A stretch of DNA of 64,000 bases. It comes from Lepus europaeus. Lineage: Eukaryota > Chordata > Mammalia > Lagomorpha > Leporidae. This document shows positions 52,933 to 63,273 of this stretch, piece after piece (positions within the stretch are counted from its first letter, which is position 1; every line of letters starts with the position of its first letter). The notes beneath the pieces are model-generated. The model worked only from the letters and a program-made list of their open reading frames with translations. It searched no databases and had not been told where the DNA came from. A program made the position numbers and the translations under genes. The stretch lies in NCBI RefSeq assembly GCF_033115175.1, contig NC_084836.1, positions 82,798,253 to 82,862,252 on the forward strand. The letters are read 5' to 3'.

Positions 52933-53249
52933 GAGGCCGGCACTGTGGTATAGTGGGTAAAGCTGCCGCCTGCAGTGCCAGTATTCCATATGGGCTCTGG
53001 TTCGAGTCCTGGCTGCTCCTCTTCTGATCCAGCTCTCTGCTATGGCCTGGGAAAGCAGTAGAAGATGGCCCAAGTCCTTGGGCCCCTGTATCAACGTGGG
53101 AGACCTGGAAGAAGCTCTTGGCTCCTGACTTCAGATCAGCACAGCCTTGGCTGTTGCACCCATTTATGGAGTGGACCAGTGGATGGAAGACCTCTCTCTC
53201 TGTAACTATTTCAAATAAAATAATTATTTAAAAAAAAAAAAAGAAAAAT
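52933..53249 (+). repeat. CSINE, full length
   Basis: Plus copy with a perfect 11-bp target duplication AAGGGGATAGA at 52922-52932 and 53250-53260. Confidence 0.93.
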
Positions 53250-53488
53250 AAGGGGATAGAATGACTTTACTTCCCTGATTACCTCTGTCTTCCCATCTTA
53301 CTTAGAGTAGAATCTAGCCTCTGCCATGGCCCACGGAGTGTGGCATCCCCTGGCTCCCCCAGTCTGCAGTTCCTTTCCTCACTGCTTTCTGGCCGCTCCC
53401 ATCCCTGTCTGCTGGGATGTGGTTCCTGTGGTCCATCGTGATGCTGGCCACGTTTCATCCATCAGCTTTAATCTCATATGATTTTACT

Positions 53489-53528
53489 TCACAAAGCTCA
53501 TGCAAAATGGAATTAGAAGTATGAGTTT
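53489..53528 (+). mobile_element. Palindromic DNA-transposon-like repeat, left part
   Basis: CACAAAGCTCATGCAAAATGG is the shared terminus. The rest is displaced by the following SINEs and may resume at 54164. Confidence 0.5.
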
Positions 53529-53832
53529 AAGAGCGGGCACTGGGGTGCAGTGGATTAAGCTGCAGCTCAGAATGTGTGCATTTCATAGGGGAGTTCTGGT
53601 TCAAGTCCTGGCTACTTCACTCCCCTCCCCCAGCCCAGCTTCCTGCTAATGCAATCCTGGGAGGCAGCAGATGATGGCTTACGTACTTGGGTCCTTGCCA
53701 TTCATTTGGAAGATCTGGATGGAGTTCCAGGTTTTGGTCTGGCCCAGCCTTGGCTGTTGCAGGCATTTAGGAGTGAACTAGTAGACAGAAAATTCTGCCA
53801 CTCTTTCAAATAAATAAAAGGAAATTTTTTAA
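53529..53832 (+). repeat. CSINE-related, older subgroup
   Basis: Plus copy (GAGCGGGCACTGGGGTGCAGTGG) with tail CAAATAAATAAAAGG. Confidence 0.83.
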
Positions 53833-53845
53833 AAAAGAAGTGTTA

Positions 53846-54163
53846 TTTAGGGGTGGTGTTTGGCATAGTGCTCTTAATGTTAGTTAAGATGCCTACACCC
53901 CACACTGGTGTGCCTGGCTCATACCCAGCTCTGCTCCTGATTCCCGCTTCTTGGACAATGTAGATCCTAGGAGGGACTGGTGATGGCTTGAGTACTTGAG
54001 TCCCTGCCACTCACATGGGAGACCTGGATGGAGTTCCCAGCTCCTGGCTTTGGCCTGGTACAGTCCTGGCTGTTGTGGGTATTTGAAGACTGAAACAGCA
54101 GATGGCAGCTTGCGCTCTCTCTCTCTCTCTCTCTGTGTCTTTTGAATTAAAAAAAAAAAAAAA
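53846..54163 (+). repeat. CSINE-related, older subgroup
   Basis: Plus copy (GGGGTGGTGTTTGGCATAG, then TTAGTTAAGATGCCTACACCCC) with a CT run and a 15-A tail. Confidence 0.83.
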
Positions 54164-54265
54164 GCACAAATTTACTTTGGTACAACAAAATTGGGGGTGC
54201 AAATTATTTTTTTCATAATACATGGGAAATGCCTATTTATGAAAAAGCTATGAATAGATTGCTAG
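54164..54265 (-). mobile_element. Palindromic DNA-transposon-like repeat pieces
   Basis: TTTACTTTGGTAC and TTTTTTCATAATACATGGG are followed by TATTTATGAAAAAGCTATG. The element resumes at 54646-54686 (TTTTGTACCAAAATAAACTC) after the next SINE. Confidence 0.5.
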
Positions 54266-54632
54266 GGGGCCAGCGCTGTGGCACAGTGGGTTAAAGCCCC
54301 AGCCTGTAGTGCCAGCATCCCATGTGGACGCTGGTTCGAGTCCCAGCTGCTCCTCTTCTAATCCAGCTCTCTTCTGTGGCCTGGGGAAGCAGTGGAAGAT
54401 GGCCCCAAGTCCTTGGGCCCCTGCGCTCATGTGGGAGACCTGGAGGAAGCTCCTGGCTCCTGGCTCCTGGCTTCAGATCGGCTCAGCTCTGGCCGTTACT
54501 GTCATTAGGGGAGTGAACCAATGGAATGGAGGACCTCTCTCTCTCTGGTTCTACCTCTCTCTGTAACTCTGTCTTTCAAAGAAATAAAATAATTCTAATA
54601 AATAAATAAATAAATAAAAGAAATCTTTAAAA
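54266..54632 (+). repeat. CSINE, full length
   Basis: Plus copy with target duplication AATAGATTGCTAG at 54253-54265 and AATAGATTTCTAG at 54633-54645. The tail has seven TAAA-type units. Confidence 0.93.
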
Positions 54633-54689
54633 AATAGATTTCTAGAAAATTTTGTACCAAAATAAACTCATATTTTAGAATGTGTATAT

Positions 54690-55016
54690 TATTTATTTGA
54701 AAGGCAGAGAGAGAGAGAGAGAGGAGAGACATACAGAGAAAGATAATCTTTCATTTGCTGGTTCACTCTTCCATATGCGCATAACACCCAGGGCTGGGCT
54801 GGGCCAGGCTGCAATGAGGAGGCTGGAACTCCATCTGGGTCTCCCACTTCAGTGGCAGGGACCCAAGTATTTAGGCCATCATCAGCTGCCTCCCAGGTGT
54901 GCTAGCAGGAAACCAGATCTGAAGCTTGGAGTAGCTGGACTCAGACTAGGCACTCCAACATGGGGTGCAGACATCTCCAGTGGTGGCTTAACCTGAAGTG
55001 CTGCAACACCCGTCCC
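54690..55016 (-). repeat. CSINE-related, older subgroup
   Basis: Minus copy (ATTATTTATTTGAAAGGCAG) with head GCTGCAACACCCGTCCC. Confidence 0.82.
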
Positions 55017-55299
55017 AAGCTCTTATTTCGAACTCCATTTCTGTTTGCACATGCTGAAGTACCGTCGTATGTCATCCTCGGAGGAGCCCACTCTGACCAA
55101 CAATCCAGTCTTAAAATTCCCCTCGCTGGCTCGGTGAGTCTCCATTTCTTCAGGGCAACAACCATTCTGTGACTTTCTTATTCATTTCTCCCTTGTTAGT
55201 TGTCTGCTCTCCTCTGGACGATGTCCTCCCCATCTGTCTTGTATCCCCTGTGTTTTGCACAAAGCTAGCTCAGGACATATGCAGACACTTAAGTTTAAT

Positions 55300-55568
55300 G
55301 CTGGTTCGAGTCCCAGCTGCTCCACTTCTAATCCAGCTCTCGGCTGTGGCCTGGGAAAGCAGCAGAAGATGGACCAAGTCCTTGGGCCCCTGCACCCATG
55401 TGGGAGACCCGGAAGAAGCTCCTGGCTCCTGGCTTCGGATTGGCGCAGCTCCGGCCGTTGTGGCCAATTAGGGAGTGAACCAGTGGATGGAAGACCTCTC
55501 TCTCTCTGCCTCTCCTTCTCTCTCTGTGTAACTCTGACTTTCAAATAAATAAATTAATATTTTTTAAA
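55300..55568 (+). repeat. CSINE, head truncated
   Basis: Plus copy that begins at GCTGGTTCGAGTCCCAGC, so the box-A half is missing. The tail CAAATAAATAAATTAAT leads straight into the next SINE. Confidence 0.88.
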
Positions 55569-55569
55569 A

Positions 55570-55874
55570 AGGCCAGCGCCGTGGCTTAACAAGCTAATCC
55601 TCCGCCTTGCGGTGCCGGCACACTGGGTTCTAGTCCCGGTTGGGGCGCCGGATTCTATCCCGGTTGCCCCTCTTCCAGGCCAGCTCTCTGCTATGGCCCG
55701 GGAAGGCAGTGGAGGATGGCCCAAGTCCTTGGGCCCTGCACCTGCATGGGAGACCAGGAGAAGCACCTGGCTCCTGGCTTCGGATCAGCGGCCATTGGAG
55801 GGTGAACCAACGGTAAAAAGGAAGACTTTTCTCTCTGTCTCTCTCTCTCTCACTATCTACTCTGCCTGTCAAAA

Positions 55875-55892
<18 letters not shown>
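55570..55892 (+). repeat. CSINE, recent, with duplicated box-B segment
   Basis: Plus copy with GGTTCTAGTCCCGGTTGGGG followed by GGATTCTATCCCGGTTGC (about 55627-55668). Inserted into the tail of the preceding copy. Confidence 0.93.
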
Positions 55893-55905
<13 letters not shown>

Positions 55906-55925
55906 GAAAGAAAGAAAGAAAGAAA
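55892..55925. repeat. (GAAA)n microsatellite
   Basis: Grown from the A-tail of the preceding SINE. Confidence 0.9.
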
Positions 55926-56094
55926 TGGGTAGGAGCTTGGTGCTGCGGGCAGATGGGCCCAAGTGGATGCTTCTAATCAGAATGCTTGCATTCTTTAGAT
56001 TTTTTTTTTTTTTTTTGGTAACTTTTACTATCTCATTAGCTTTAGCAACAGTATTTAAAGCCATGTTAGATAACAGTTCAGCAGCATTTTTTTA

Positions 56095-56374
56095 TTATTT
56101 TTATTTAAGGCAGTGAGAGAGAGAGAGAGATAACTTCCATCTGTTGGTTCACTCCCCAAACACCCATAACACCAAGGTTAGGCTGAAGTCGATAGCCAAG
56201 AACTCCATATGGATCCCCTGCCTGGTGGCAGGGACCCAACCACTTGAGCTATTATCACCTGCTGCCTCTCGGGGTCTGCATTAGCAGGAAGTTGGACTTG
56301 AACTCAGGCCCTACAATATGGGATTCAGGCAACGTAAGCCGTATCTGAACTGTAATGCCAAATGATCACCCCGG
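56095..56374 (-). repeat. CSINE-related, diverged
   Basis: Minus copy (ATTTTTATTTAAGGCAGTGAG) flanked by CAGCATT-type repeats near 56091 and 56376. Confidence 0.8.
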
Positions 56375-56530
56375 CAGCATTGTTTTTTGATACCCTTTCA
56401 TACACATTTTTGTACAGATCTTTTAAAATATAGCTGTCTTTGAAGATTAATACCTAACATTTATGTACTCTTAAATCCTTTTAGACCATGCTTTTAGAAA
56501 CATTCACAGCTGACTGTCCAAAGCAGATTT

Positions 56531-56921
56531 GTTGTTTTTTAAAAAATGTATATACATATGTATGCATATATATGTATATTTATGTATACATATACATGTA
56601 TATTATATATATATGTATATTTTAGAAAAGCAGAGTGATTATGCGGTGTGTTGGAGTGGGGAGAGGAATCTTCTGTCCACTGGTTCATTCCCCAAATGGC
56701 TGTAACAGCCAGGACTGGGCCAGGCAGAAGCCAGGAGTCAGGAACTGCACCTGGGTCTCCCACAGGGGTGGCAGGGGCCCAAGCACTTGGGCCATCATTG
56801 CTACTTCCCAGGGAGCTAGATCAAAAGCAGAGTGGCAAGGACTCCAGCTGGCACTCTGATACGGGATACTGGCAACCCAATGGGAGGCTGAACCTGCTGC
56901 ACCACCTCCACCCCCTTTTTT
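56531..56921 (-). repeat. CSINE with expanded AT-rich tail
   Basis: Minus copy with a perfect 14-bp target duplication TCCAAAGCAGATTT at 56517-56530 and 56922-56935. The tail at 56545-56622 has become a long TATATG/CATATA alternating tract. Confidence 0.9.
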
Positions 56922-57291
56922 TCCAAAGCAGATTTGGAGGGACTTTAACTGCAGCTCTTGTAAGCACTTGATTCAATCCTGTGTGGGGTGTGTGTGATGG
57001 GACCTGGGGGGTATCCATGTTGCATCTCTCCCGCTGATGTGGCACTGCTCAAGAAAAGCCACCCAGGCTGTAGCTGCAGTCTCCTGCCAGTTTGAGAAGT
57101 AGGCTTGTTCCTGATTGATGTCCTCTCTTCTGAGCCAGTGACCCAGATGCATTTTTTTCTTGGGCTGTGCATAGTTTTCCTTCGTCTTGGACTTAGAGGA
57201 AAGGCAGTATTGTTGTAGAAAAAATGGGAAGTACAAACTGCCTAAAATAGGGAGTAGATAATGGGAGAGTTCTCATGTAGTTGAGCTTATT

Positions 57292-57601
57292 ATTATTACT
57301 TTTTAAGAAATATTTATTTATTTGAAAGGCAAAGTCAGAGAGAGAGAGAGAGAGGTCTTCCATCCACAGGTTCACTTCCCAGATGGCTGCAACAGTCAGA
57401 GCTGAGCTGATCCGAAGCCAGGAGCCAGGAGCTTCTTCCAGGTCTCCCACACAGGAGGCCATCCTCCACTGCTTTCCCAGGCCATAGCAGAAAGCTGGAT
57501 CCAAAGTGGAGCAGCCAGGATTTGAATCGGTGCCCATATGGGATGCTGGTACTGCAGGCGGTGGCTTTTTACCAGCTATGCCACAGCGTTCTCCTCCTAA
57601 T
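57292..57601 (-). repeat. CSINE, full length
   Basis: Minus copy with target duplication AGTTGAGCTTATT at 57279-57291 and AGTTGAACTTATT at 57602-57614. Confidence 0.92.
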
Positions 57602-57614
57602 AGTTGAACTTATT

Positions 57615-57984
57615 CAAGCCAGATCTGTGTTAATGACCAAAACGCCCAAATCATTCCAAAAGACAAGGTCTGCCCACTTTTGGCTTCTGCCCCATAAATG
57701 CAGTGCTTGCTTCTACCACTAGATGGCAATCCTGTTCTAAAGCAGATTTTATTCAAGCACTAACACTGATCCAAATAAAAAAATGAACTTTTTTTTTTAA
57801 CCCATCAGGCCAGAGAGGCCAAAGAGTCTCAAAAATTCTGTGTAAAAGACCATGTAGAAAATCAGGGCATTTAAGACACCACCTGGGAATGTATAAGTTG
57901 AAATCAACATTTCGGGGAGGAATTTGGTGGTGGTGTTCACGCATGTCACCCAGCAGCAGGTCTAGGTTTGATCATTGGATAACT
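57615..57984. other. Unique intergenic sequence
   Basis: Nothing was recognised. Confidence 0.45.
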
Positions 57985-58180
57985 GCAATGAAGGCAAACA
58001 TTTTGTCCCTACTGTGCACCAGACATTGCTCTAAGTGTTTGCCTCATTGAATCCCCACAACTCCAAGAAGCAGGTGCTATTATTTTCTACCAGATTACAA
58101 ATGAGGAAATCAGGCACAGGAAGGGCAGGTGACTTGGCCAAAGTCACAGAGCTGGTGGGTCGCAGAGCCATGCACGTGCC
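57985..58180 (-). repeat. MIR
   Basis: Antisense MIR order: ACTGTGCACCAGACATTGCTCTAAG, CACAACTCC, CAAATGAGGAAATCAGGCACAGG, then GTCACAGAGCTGGTGGGTCGCAGAGCC. Confidence 0.85.
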
Positions 58181-58241
58181 TCGTGTGTACTGGGAGACAC
58201 ATAGCGGTGTTCAGTGCAGCACTGTGTGTAGCAGTGAAACG

Positions 58242-58256
58242 CCGTTACCCTAACGG
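58242..58256. promoter_or_regulatory. Inverted pair of OVO-type cores, CCGTTAcccTAACGG
   Basis: Two CCGTTA cores face each other with a three-base spacer, a perfect palindrome arms-wise. It lies in unique sequence just past a MIR, about 21 kb downstream of OVOL2 and 5 kb from the MGME1 stop. Occupancy is unknown. Confidence 0.35.
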
Positions 58257-59312
58257 TCCTGGAGCATGACAAGAAAGAACGAAGGAACATCGCAGAATGT
58301 GGGGCTTGGGGGTGGTCACCCTGGGTATTTCTCAGAATAAGACGCCGAGACAAAGCAAAACAAAAACTAAAAGCAGAAAGCAAAGCTGCATTATTCACGG
58401 GGCCCAGTATGTGGAGAAAACTATAAAAAGGAGACACACCCAATTTATGATGGTGGCTGTCTCAGAAGGAAGTGGGATTGGGGAAACAGAGACAAAGGCT
58501 TGATCTTTAATGTTCTATTTATTTTATATTCATATTTCATATTTCGTATCTGTCTATTTTTCTTCCTAGAGATTCCTCTTGAGCAAAAAGAAAAAAAGAA
58601 ACAAAACCTCAAACTCTAACCTAGAATGGCATTTTGTGATCGGATCTTCACAAACGCGTTACTCAAACCTGACAACTGTTATTGTCCAGGTGACACACAA
58701 GCCTTTTGCTCAATCGGGGGGCTCTCCCCAGAGATTTCCTAAGGTCCCTTCTGTAGCTCAGTGACTGCAGAGGATCAGAAGGTGGAACTTCCAGCAGCAG
58801 CATGTGTTAGCTTAACTTTTAGGCTTCTGCTGCTCCAAGAGTCAGTTCTGCCTTCTATTTGTCAATTGATCGGTTTATTTTAAGGCTGTGTTTTTCTTTA
58901 TGCACCAGATAGAAACCATGTATGTGTTTCTTTAAAAATAGAAGCTCCAACTACTCCCTCGCTTCACTTACTGGTTGAGGGGGTGGGTAGGTTATAATCA
59001 AATGTTTAATTGCTCAGGTGGAAAGCCCCAGTTGTTAAAACAAATTACCCTTCCGGTTGAGTCCTTGTAAAGCCAGTAGGCAAACTGGTTACCTAGAAAC
59101 ACAATGACTTATGACTAACCCTTGTTCTGTATTTACTAGGTCAACACATATAAAACCTTAGGCCCTATGCTGAAAAGTTTTCCTAGAAAGATAGTATGTT
59201 TACAGAGGTTGATGTTCTCAGACTATCAGAGCCTAACGGCTCCAGAGAATAAGCCAGGTCTAAGCAGGGAAAGAGCCCATCATTTTGGGGGAAAAACTTT
59301 TGAAAACTGGGG
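58257..59312. other. Unique intergenic sequence
   Basis: About 1.05 kb without repeats. A TTATAATCAAATGTTTAATTGCTCAGGTGG stretch near 58993 and another TAACGG at 59234-59239 are the only motifs noted. A conserved enhancer is possible but not shown. Confidence 0.4.
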
Positions 59313-59600
59313 AGGCAGGTGTTCGGCATGGTGGTTAAGAGGGGTGAGAACTGTAAGCTGCTCCTTGGGATGCTTGCATCCTTTATCAGAATGCCAGTTT
59401 GAGTCCTGGCCACTCTGTCTCTGATCCAGCTCGCTGCTAATGTGCCTGGGTGCACAAGTGCTTGAGTCCCCGTCACCCATGTGGGAGGAATAAATGGAGC
59501 TGCTGGCTTCTGGATTCACCCTGGCCCAGACCCAGGTGTTGCAGGAATTTGGGGAATGAGCCATCAGATGGAAGATGTGTTACTCTCTTTCAAATAGATA
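59313..59600 (+). repeat. CSINE-related, older subgroup, tail split by a nested SINE
   Basis: Plus copy (GCAGGTGTTCGGCATGGTGG) whose CAAATAGATA tail is interrupted. The remaining tail (AAATCTTAAAAAA) continues at 59951. Confidence 0.87.
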
Positions 59601-59939
59601 CTCTTTTTTTTTTTTTTTTAAGATTTATTTTTATTTTTTTGAAAGAGTTCCAGAGAGAGGTGGAGACAGAAAGAGAGGGGTCCCCCATCTGCTGGTTCAG
59701 TCCCCAGATGGCCACAATGGCCGGAGCTGGGCTGATCTCAAGCTAGGAGCCAGGAGCTTCTTCTGGATCTCCCACATGGGTACAGGGGCCCAAGCACTTG
59801 GGCCATCCTCCACAGCCTTCCCAGGAGCATTAGCGGGGAGCTGGATAGGAAATGGAGCAGCTGAGACTTGAATTTGCACCCATATGGGATGCTGGTGCTG
59901 CAGGCCAGGGTTTTAACCTGCTACAACACAGTGCTGCCC
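59601..59939 (-). repeat. CSINE, nested in the tail of the preceding copy
   Basis: Minus copy with a perfect 11-bp target duplication TCAAATAGATA at 59590-59600 and 59940-59950. Confidence 0.94.
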
Positions 59940-59968
59940 TCAAATAGATAAAATCTTAAAAAAAAAAA

Positions 59969-59996
59969 AAAGAAAGAAAGAAAGAAAGAAAGAAAA
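59969..59996. repeat. (GAAA)n microsatellite
   Basis: Extension of the outer SINE's A-tail. Confidence 0.88.
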
Positions 59997-59997
59997 A

Positions 59998-60212
59998 CTT
60001 ACATCCCATTTCAGAATCCCTGGGTTGGAGTCCCAGCTCTGCTTCCAATCCAGCTTCCTGCTGATGCATACTTGCAAGGTACAGGTGATGGGTCAAATAC
60101 TTGGGCCCTTGCTACTCACCTGGGAGACCTGTATTGAGTTCCAGGCTCCTGTTTTCAGCCTGGCCCAGCCCTGGTTGTTGTGCATATTTGGGGAGTGATC
60201 CAGTAAATAAAA
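59998..60212 (+). repeat. CSINE-related, older subgroup, head truncated and split
   Basis: Plus copy starting at TTACATCCCATTTCAGAATCCC. It is interrupted before its end and resumes at 60581-60600 (TTTAAATAAGTTTTTTAAG). Confidence 0.83.
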
Positions 60213-60225
60213 GATATCTCTGACT

Positions 60226-60567
60226 TTTTTTTTTTTAAAGATCTATTTATTTATTTGAAAGTCAGAGTTACACAGAGAGAGGAGAAGCAAAGAGTTAGAG
60301 AGAGAAGTCTTCCATCCACTGGTTCACTCCCCAAATGACCGCAACAGCCAAAGCAGTGCCGATCCGAAGCCAGGAGCCAGGAGCTTCTTCCGAGTCTCCT
60401 AAGTGGGCGCAGGGGCCCAAGGACTTGGGCCATCTTCTTACTGCTTTCTCAGGCCATAGCAGAGAGCTGGATTGGAAGTGGAGCAGCCAGGACTCGAACC
60501 GGCGCCCATATGGGATGCCGGCACTTTAGGCCAGGGTGTTAACCCGCTGTGGCACAGCGCCGGCCCT
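60226..60567 (-). repeat. CSINE, nested in the preceding older copy
   Basis: Minus copy with target duplication GATATCTCTGACT at 60213-60225 and GATATCTCAGACT at 60568-60580. Confidence 0.93.
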
Positions 60568-60613
60568 GATATCTCAGACTTTTAAATAAGTTTTTTAAGA
60601 AACTGAAACTTGG

Positions 60614-60939
60614 GGGTTTTATGTCATAGCATAGCCGGCTGAGATACTATCTACAACGTTGACATCTCACATGGGCACTGATTTGAGACCCTGCTGCTTC
60701 ATTTCCCATCCAGCTCCCAGATAATGTGCTTGGGGAAGCAGCAGAGGATGGCCCAAGCGCATGGGCCCTTGCACCCATGTTGGAGACCTGGAAGAAGCTC
60801 CTGGCTTTGGCCTGGCCCAGCCCTGGCCATTGCAGCCATTTGAGGAGCGAACCAGCAGGTGGAAGATCTCTGTGCCTCTCCTTCTCTTTCTCTGTTGCTC
60901 TTTCAAATAAATAAATCTTCAACAAATTAAAAAAAAAAC
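60614..60939 (+). repeat. CSINE, full length
   Basis: Plus copy with a perfect 11-bp target duplication CTGAAACTTGG at 60603-60613 and 60940-60950. The head is diverged. Confidence 0.9.
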
Positions 60940-60950
60940 CTGAAACTTGG

Positions 60951-61743
60951 TTCAGTGCCAGCATGGTTTTGTGAGCTGTGGAATGTATCAGGAATGCAGA
61001 GGAAAAGGAGTGCGGCTTGCTCTGATCATCTCTGGATCATCTCTCCAGACTGTAGGGCTGTGCTCTGCTCCAGAAAGGAAGCAAAAATCTTAACTACCCT
61101 TAATCGGACAGACTTGCCTTACTGTACATCTGCAGTTGCTTTTCACTGAAGTTTAGTGTGCTGTGTATCACTTAGGGGGAGGGGTGATACCCCAAAATCC
61201 AGTAACACATTGTCAGTTCTTGGAAAACTGTCTTTTTCTTCTCTTCTGTCTTAGGAGTGCTGGTGACTTTTCATTGTCAATCCCTCTCGGGACTGACACT
61301 GCTGTTAATGGGTGAGATCCGAGGAGTGTGGGAACTGGTGAGCCCTTGAGTGGTCCAAGGAGTGTACCTGCTTTGTTCTACCGACCGCAGCGCCTCCCTG
61401 GTCAGGCTCCCCTGAAGGCCCAGCTCATGGAACTCTTCAGGTCCCTGTTAGTTTGAGAGACTCCTGGGATGAAGTGATGGCTCTGAGGTGAATCTGGATC
61501 AACCCGATGGCAGAACTACATTAAAGTGCTATTTTGCTGGGTCTAGTCTCTTAAATTCTGAGAGGAGACTTTCACAGAACAGAATGGCAAAAAATCTGTT
61601 AGTACAGGCTTTGTCTTTGGCAATCCCAGGGCCTGAGGGTGTATGCTGAAGAGTACTGAATGAACGCAAAGGCCTCCCTCAGTCTCCTCTTGCCTGAATC
61701 TTCCTTTTGGTCAGGGGACCATGGTGGAGAGCTCTTCTTCTTC
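60951..61743. other. Unique intergenic sequence
   Basis: No exon or repeat was recognised. Confidence 0.45.
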
Positions 61744-61745
61744 TT

Positions 61746-61981
61746 TTTTTAATTAAAGATTTTATTATTTATTTATTTGAAAGAGTTTTAGAGAAGGGGA
61801 GAGACAGAGAGAGAGATCTTCCAGCTGCTGGTTCACTCCCTAAATGGCCGCAACGGCAGGGCTGTGCCAGGCCAAAGCCAGGAGGCAGAAGCTTCTTCCA
61901 GGTCTCCCATGTAGGTCGTAGGGGCCCAAGTACTTGGGCCATCTTCCATTGCTCTTCCCAGGCCATTCACAGGGAGCTGGA
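61746..61981 (-). repeat. CSINE, head truncated
   Basis: Minus copy ending at CACAGGGAGCTGGAAGGA. About 80 bases of the head side are missing. Confidence 0.88.
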
Positions 61982-62134
61982 AGGACACTTTCCTTTAGGC
62001 ATTTACATGGAACACATCACCAAAGCTACTGGGCCAGTGGTCAAATTCTGAATTTAATGACAAAGTCCGGATAATTTCCCAGTTGTCAGAATTAGCCTAT
62101 AAACACAGATTTAAATAAACAAAAGCAAAAGCCT

Positions 62135-63114
62135 CATTGCTCATATCTTGCATTTTATTTCTTATAAACAATGACTAACAAAAGAAAAAAAAAGTGATCA
62201 CAGCAATCAATCTACAACTTTAAGGCACCAACTTAAATGCTAACAGACCCACTTCATAAAGTAGGAAACCCTACCCCAGGGCTACAATGGGCACTTATTA
62301 GGTTTCAAAAACCTAATAATGAGTACCAATGACTAGTAATACTTCTTATTATATATCAAACACAGGCGTAAAAGCTAATGGATTTCTTTGTTCCTCTGGT
62401 AGCTGAAAAATGTCAGATGGCAAATTTCCTGCGTACAGAGCAGAAACTGTCACTAAAACACCCACAGTGGCCTTCTGCAGACTGAGCCCTGGCCACAGCT
62501 GTGGGCATTTGAGGGTGCACCAAGGGATACTACAAAGGAACACAGCAAATATGCTCCGTCTTTCTACACAGCAGCACTTACTCAAGGCGAAGCAATCACA
62601 CACAGAGTTCTTTTCAAAATGTTGTTTTTCCCCCAGTGGAAACTGGAGCAAGCCCCACGTTTTGGGAGAGGACTGGTAGGGCTGGTTGGCTGATGTGTGT
62701 TCACCCTCCACACACACCCGAAGGGGTACGCGGTGCTTCCCTCCCTGTGAGCCCTGGGGAAATGCTTGGCACGCCAAGCCTCACTGCCTTCCGCTCTCAA
62801 CTCAAAGGCTGGGCATCCTGCCCGGGAGACACAAAGACACCAAGGTGACCGCCAATCAGACTGGTCCTCTCCTCAGGTCAACAATAGAGGTAGCACAGTT
62901 GGTACTTAACGTACTAAACTACAGCTCTCCAGATCTAGGCTTTTCTGTCTTTTTGGTAGCAATAACATTCAACAAATTAGTACTTCTGCTTACGCTGGTG
63001 TAGCTCTCGGCTCCAGCGGCACCTCCATCTTTAGATCACAATAAACAGCAGTGTATCTTCTCGAGCTACAGGAATGTGCTGCAACGTTTCCAAATGGCGC
63101 CCTGCCTCCTGCCC
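62135..63114 (-). other. MGME1: MGME1 3' UTR (inferred)
   Basis: SINE-free sequence of about 0.98 kb between the MGME1 stop codon and a minus-strand AATAAA. The exact cleavage site is inferred. Open frames on both strands within it show no domains. Confidence 0.65.
62154..62159 (-). terminator. MGME1: Poly(A) signal AATAAA for MGME1
   Basis: TTTATT on the plus strand, so AATAAA on the minus strand. It is the nearest clear signal downstream of the terminal exon. Cleavage is expected around 62130-62140. Confidence 0.6.
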
Positions 63115-63273
63115 CTAACCTGGTTTCTGAACATTCTGGCTCTTCTTTTCTGTGTATTCTTCTAGTCGAAGCAGCCACTTGGCCCAGTACTGGGCACAGA
63201 GTTCTGCATCCATGAAATGTGGGTGGGCAGGGGATCCGTCCTTGTAGGCCACCACAATCAAGCCACACTGAAC
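63115..63273 (-). CDS. MGME1: MGME1, mitochondrial genome maintenance exonuclease 1, terminal coding exon (partial gene)
   Basis: Mitochondrial single-strand-specific DNA exonuclease of the RecB-like PD-(D/E)XK group, used in mtDNA replication and 7S DNA turnover (family knowledge). Only the last coding exon is in the window. On the minus strand it begins after the acceptor TTTCTTCCTAG at 63273 in phase 0 and encodes VQCGLIVVAYKDGSPAHPHF through TEKKSQNVQKPG, 52 residues, then TAG. I recognise this as the C-terminus of MGME1. The catalytic residues lie in upstream exons beyond the right edge. From memory, human MGME1 has a few more residues after the QKP motif, so the tail may be slightly shorter here. 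The convergent placement downstream of OVOL2 matches the human gene order as I recall it and supports the call. Confidence 0.9.
   Translation of the reverse strand, partial: VQCGLIVVAYKDGSPAHPHFMDAELCAQYWAKWLLRLEEYTEKKSQNVQKPG

Noticed and set aside
62349-62777. 142-codon minus frame downstream of the MGME1 stop
   Set aside because: It lies in the 3' UTR, has no domain and no acceptor site, and is best explained by chance.
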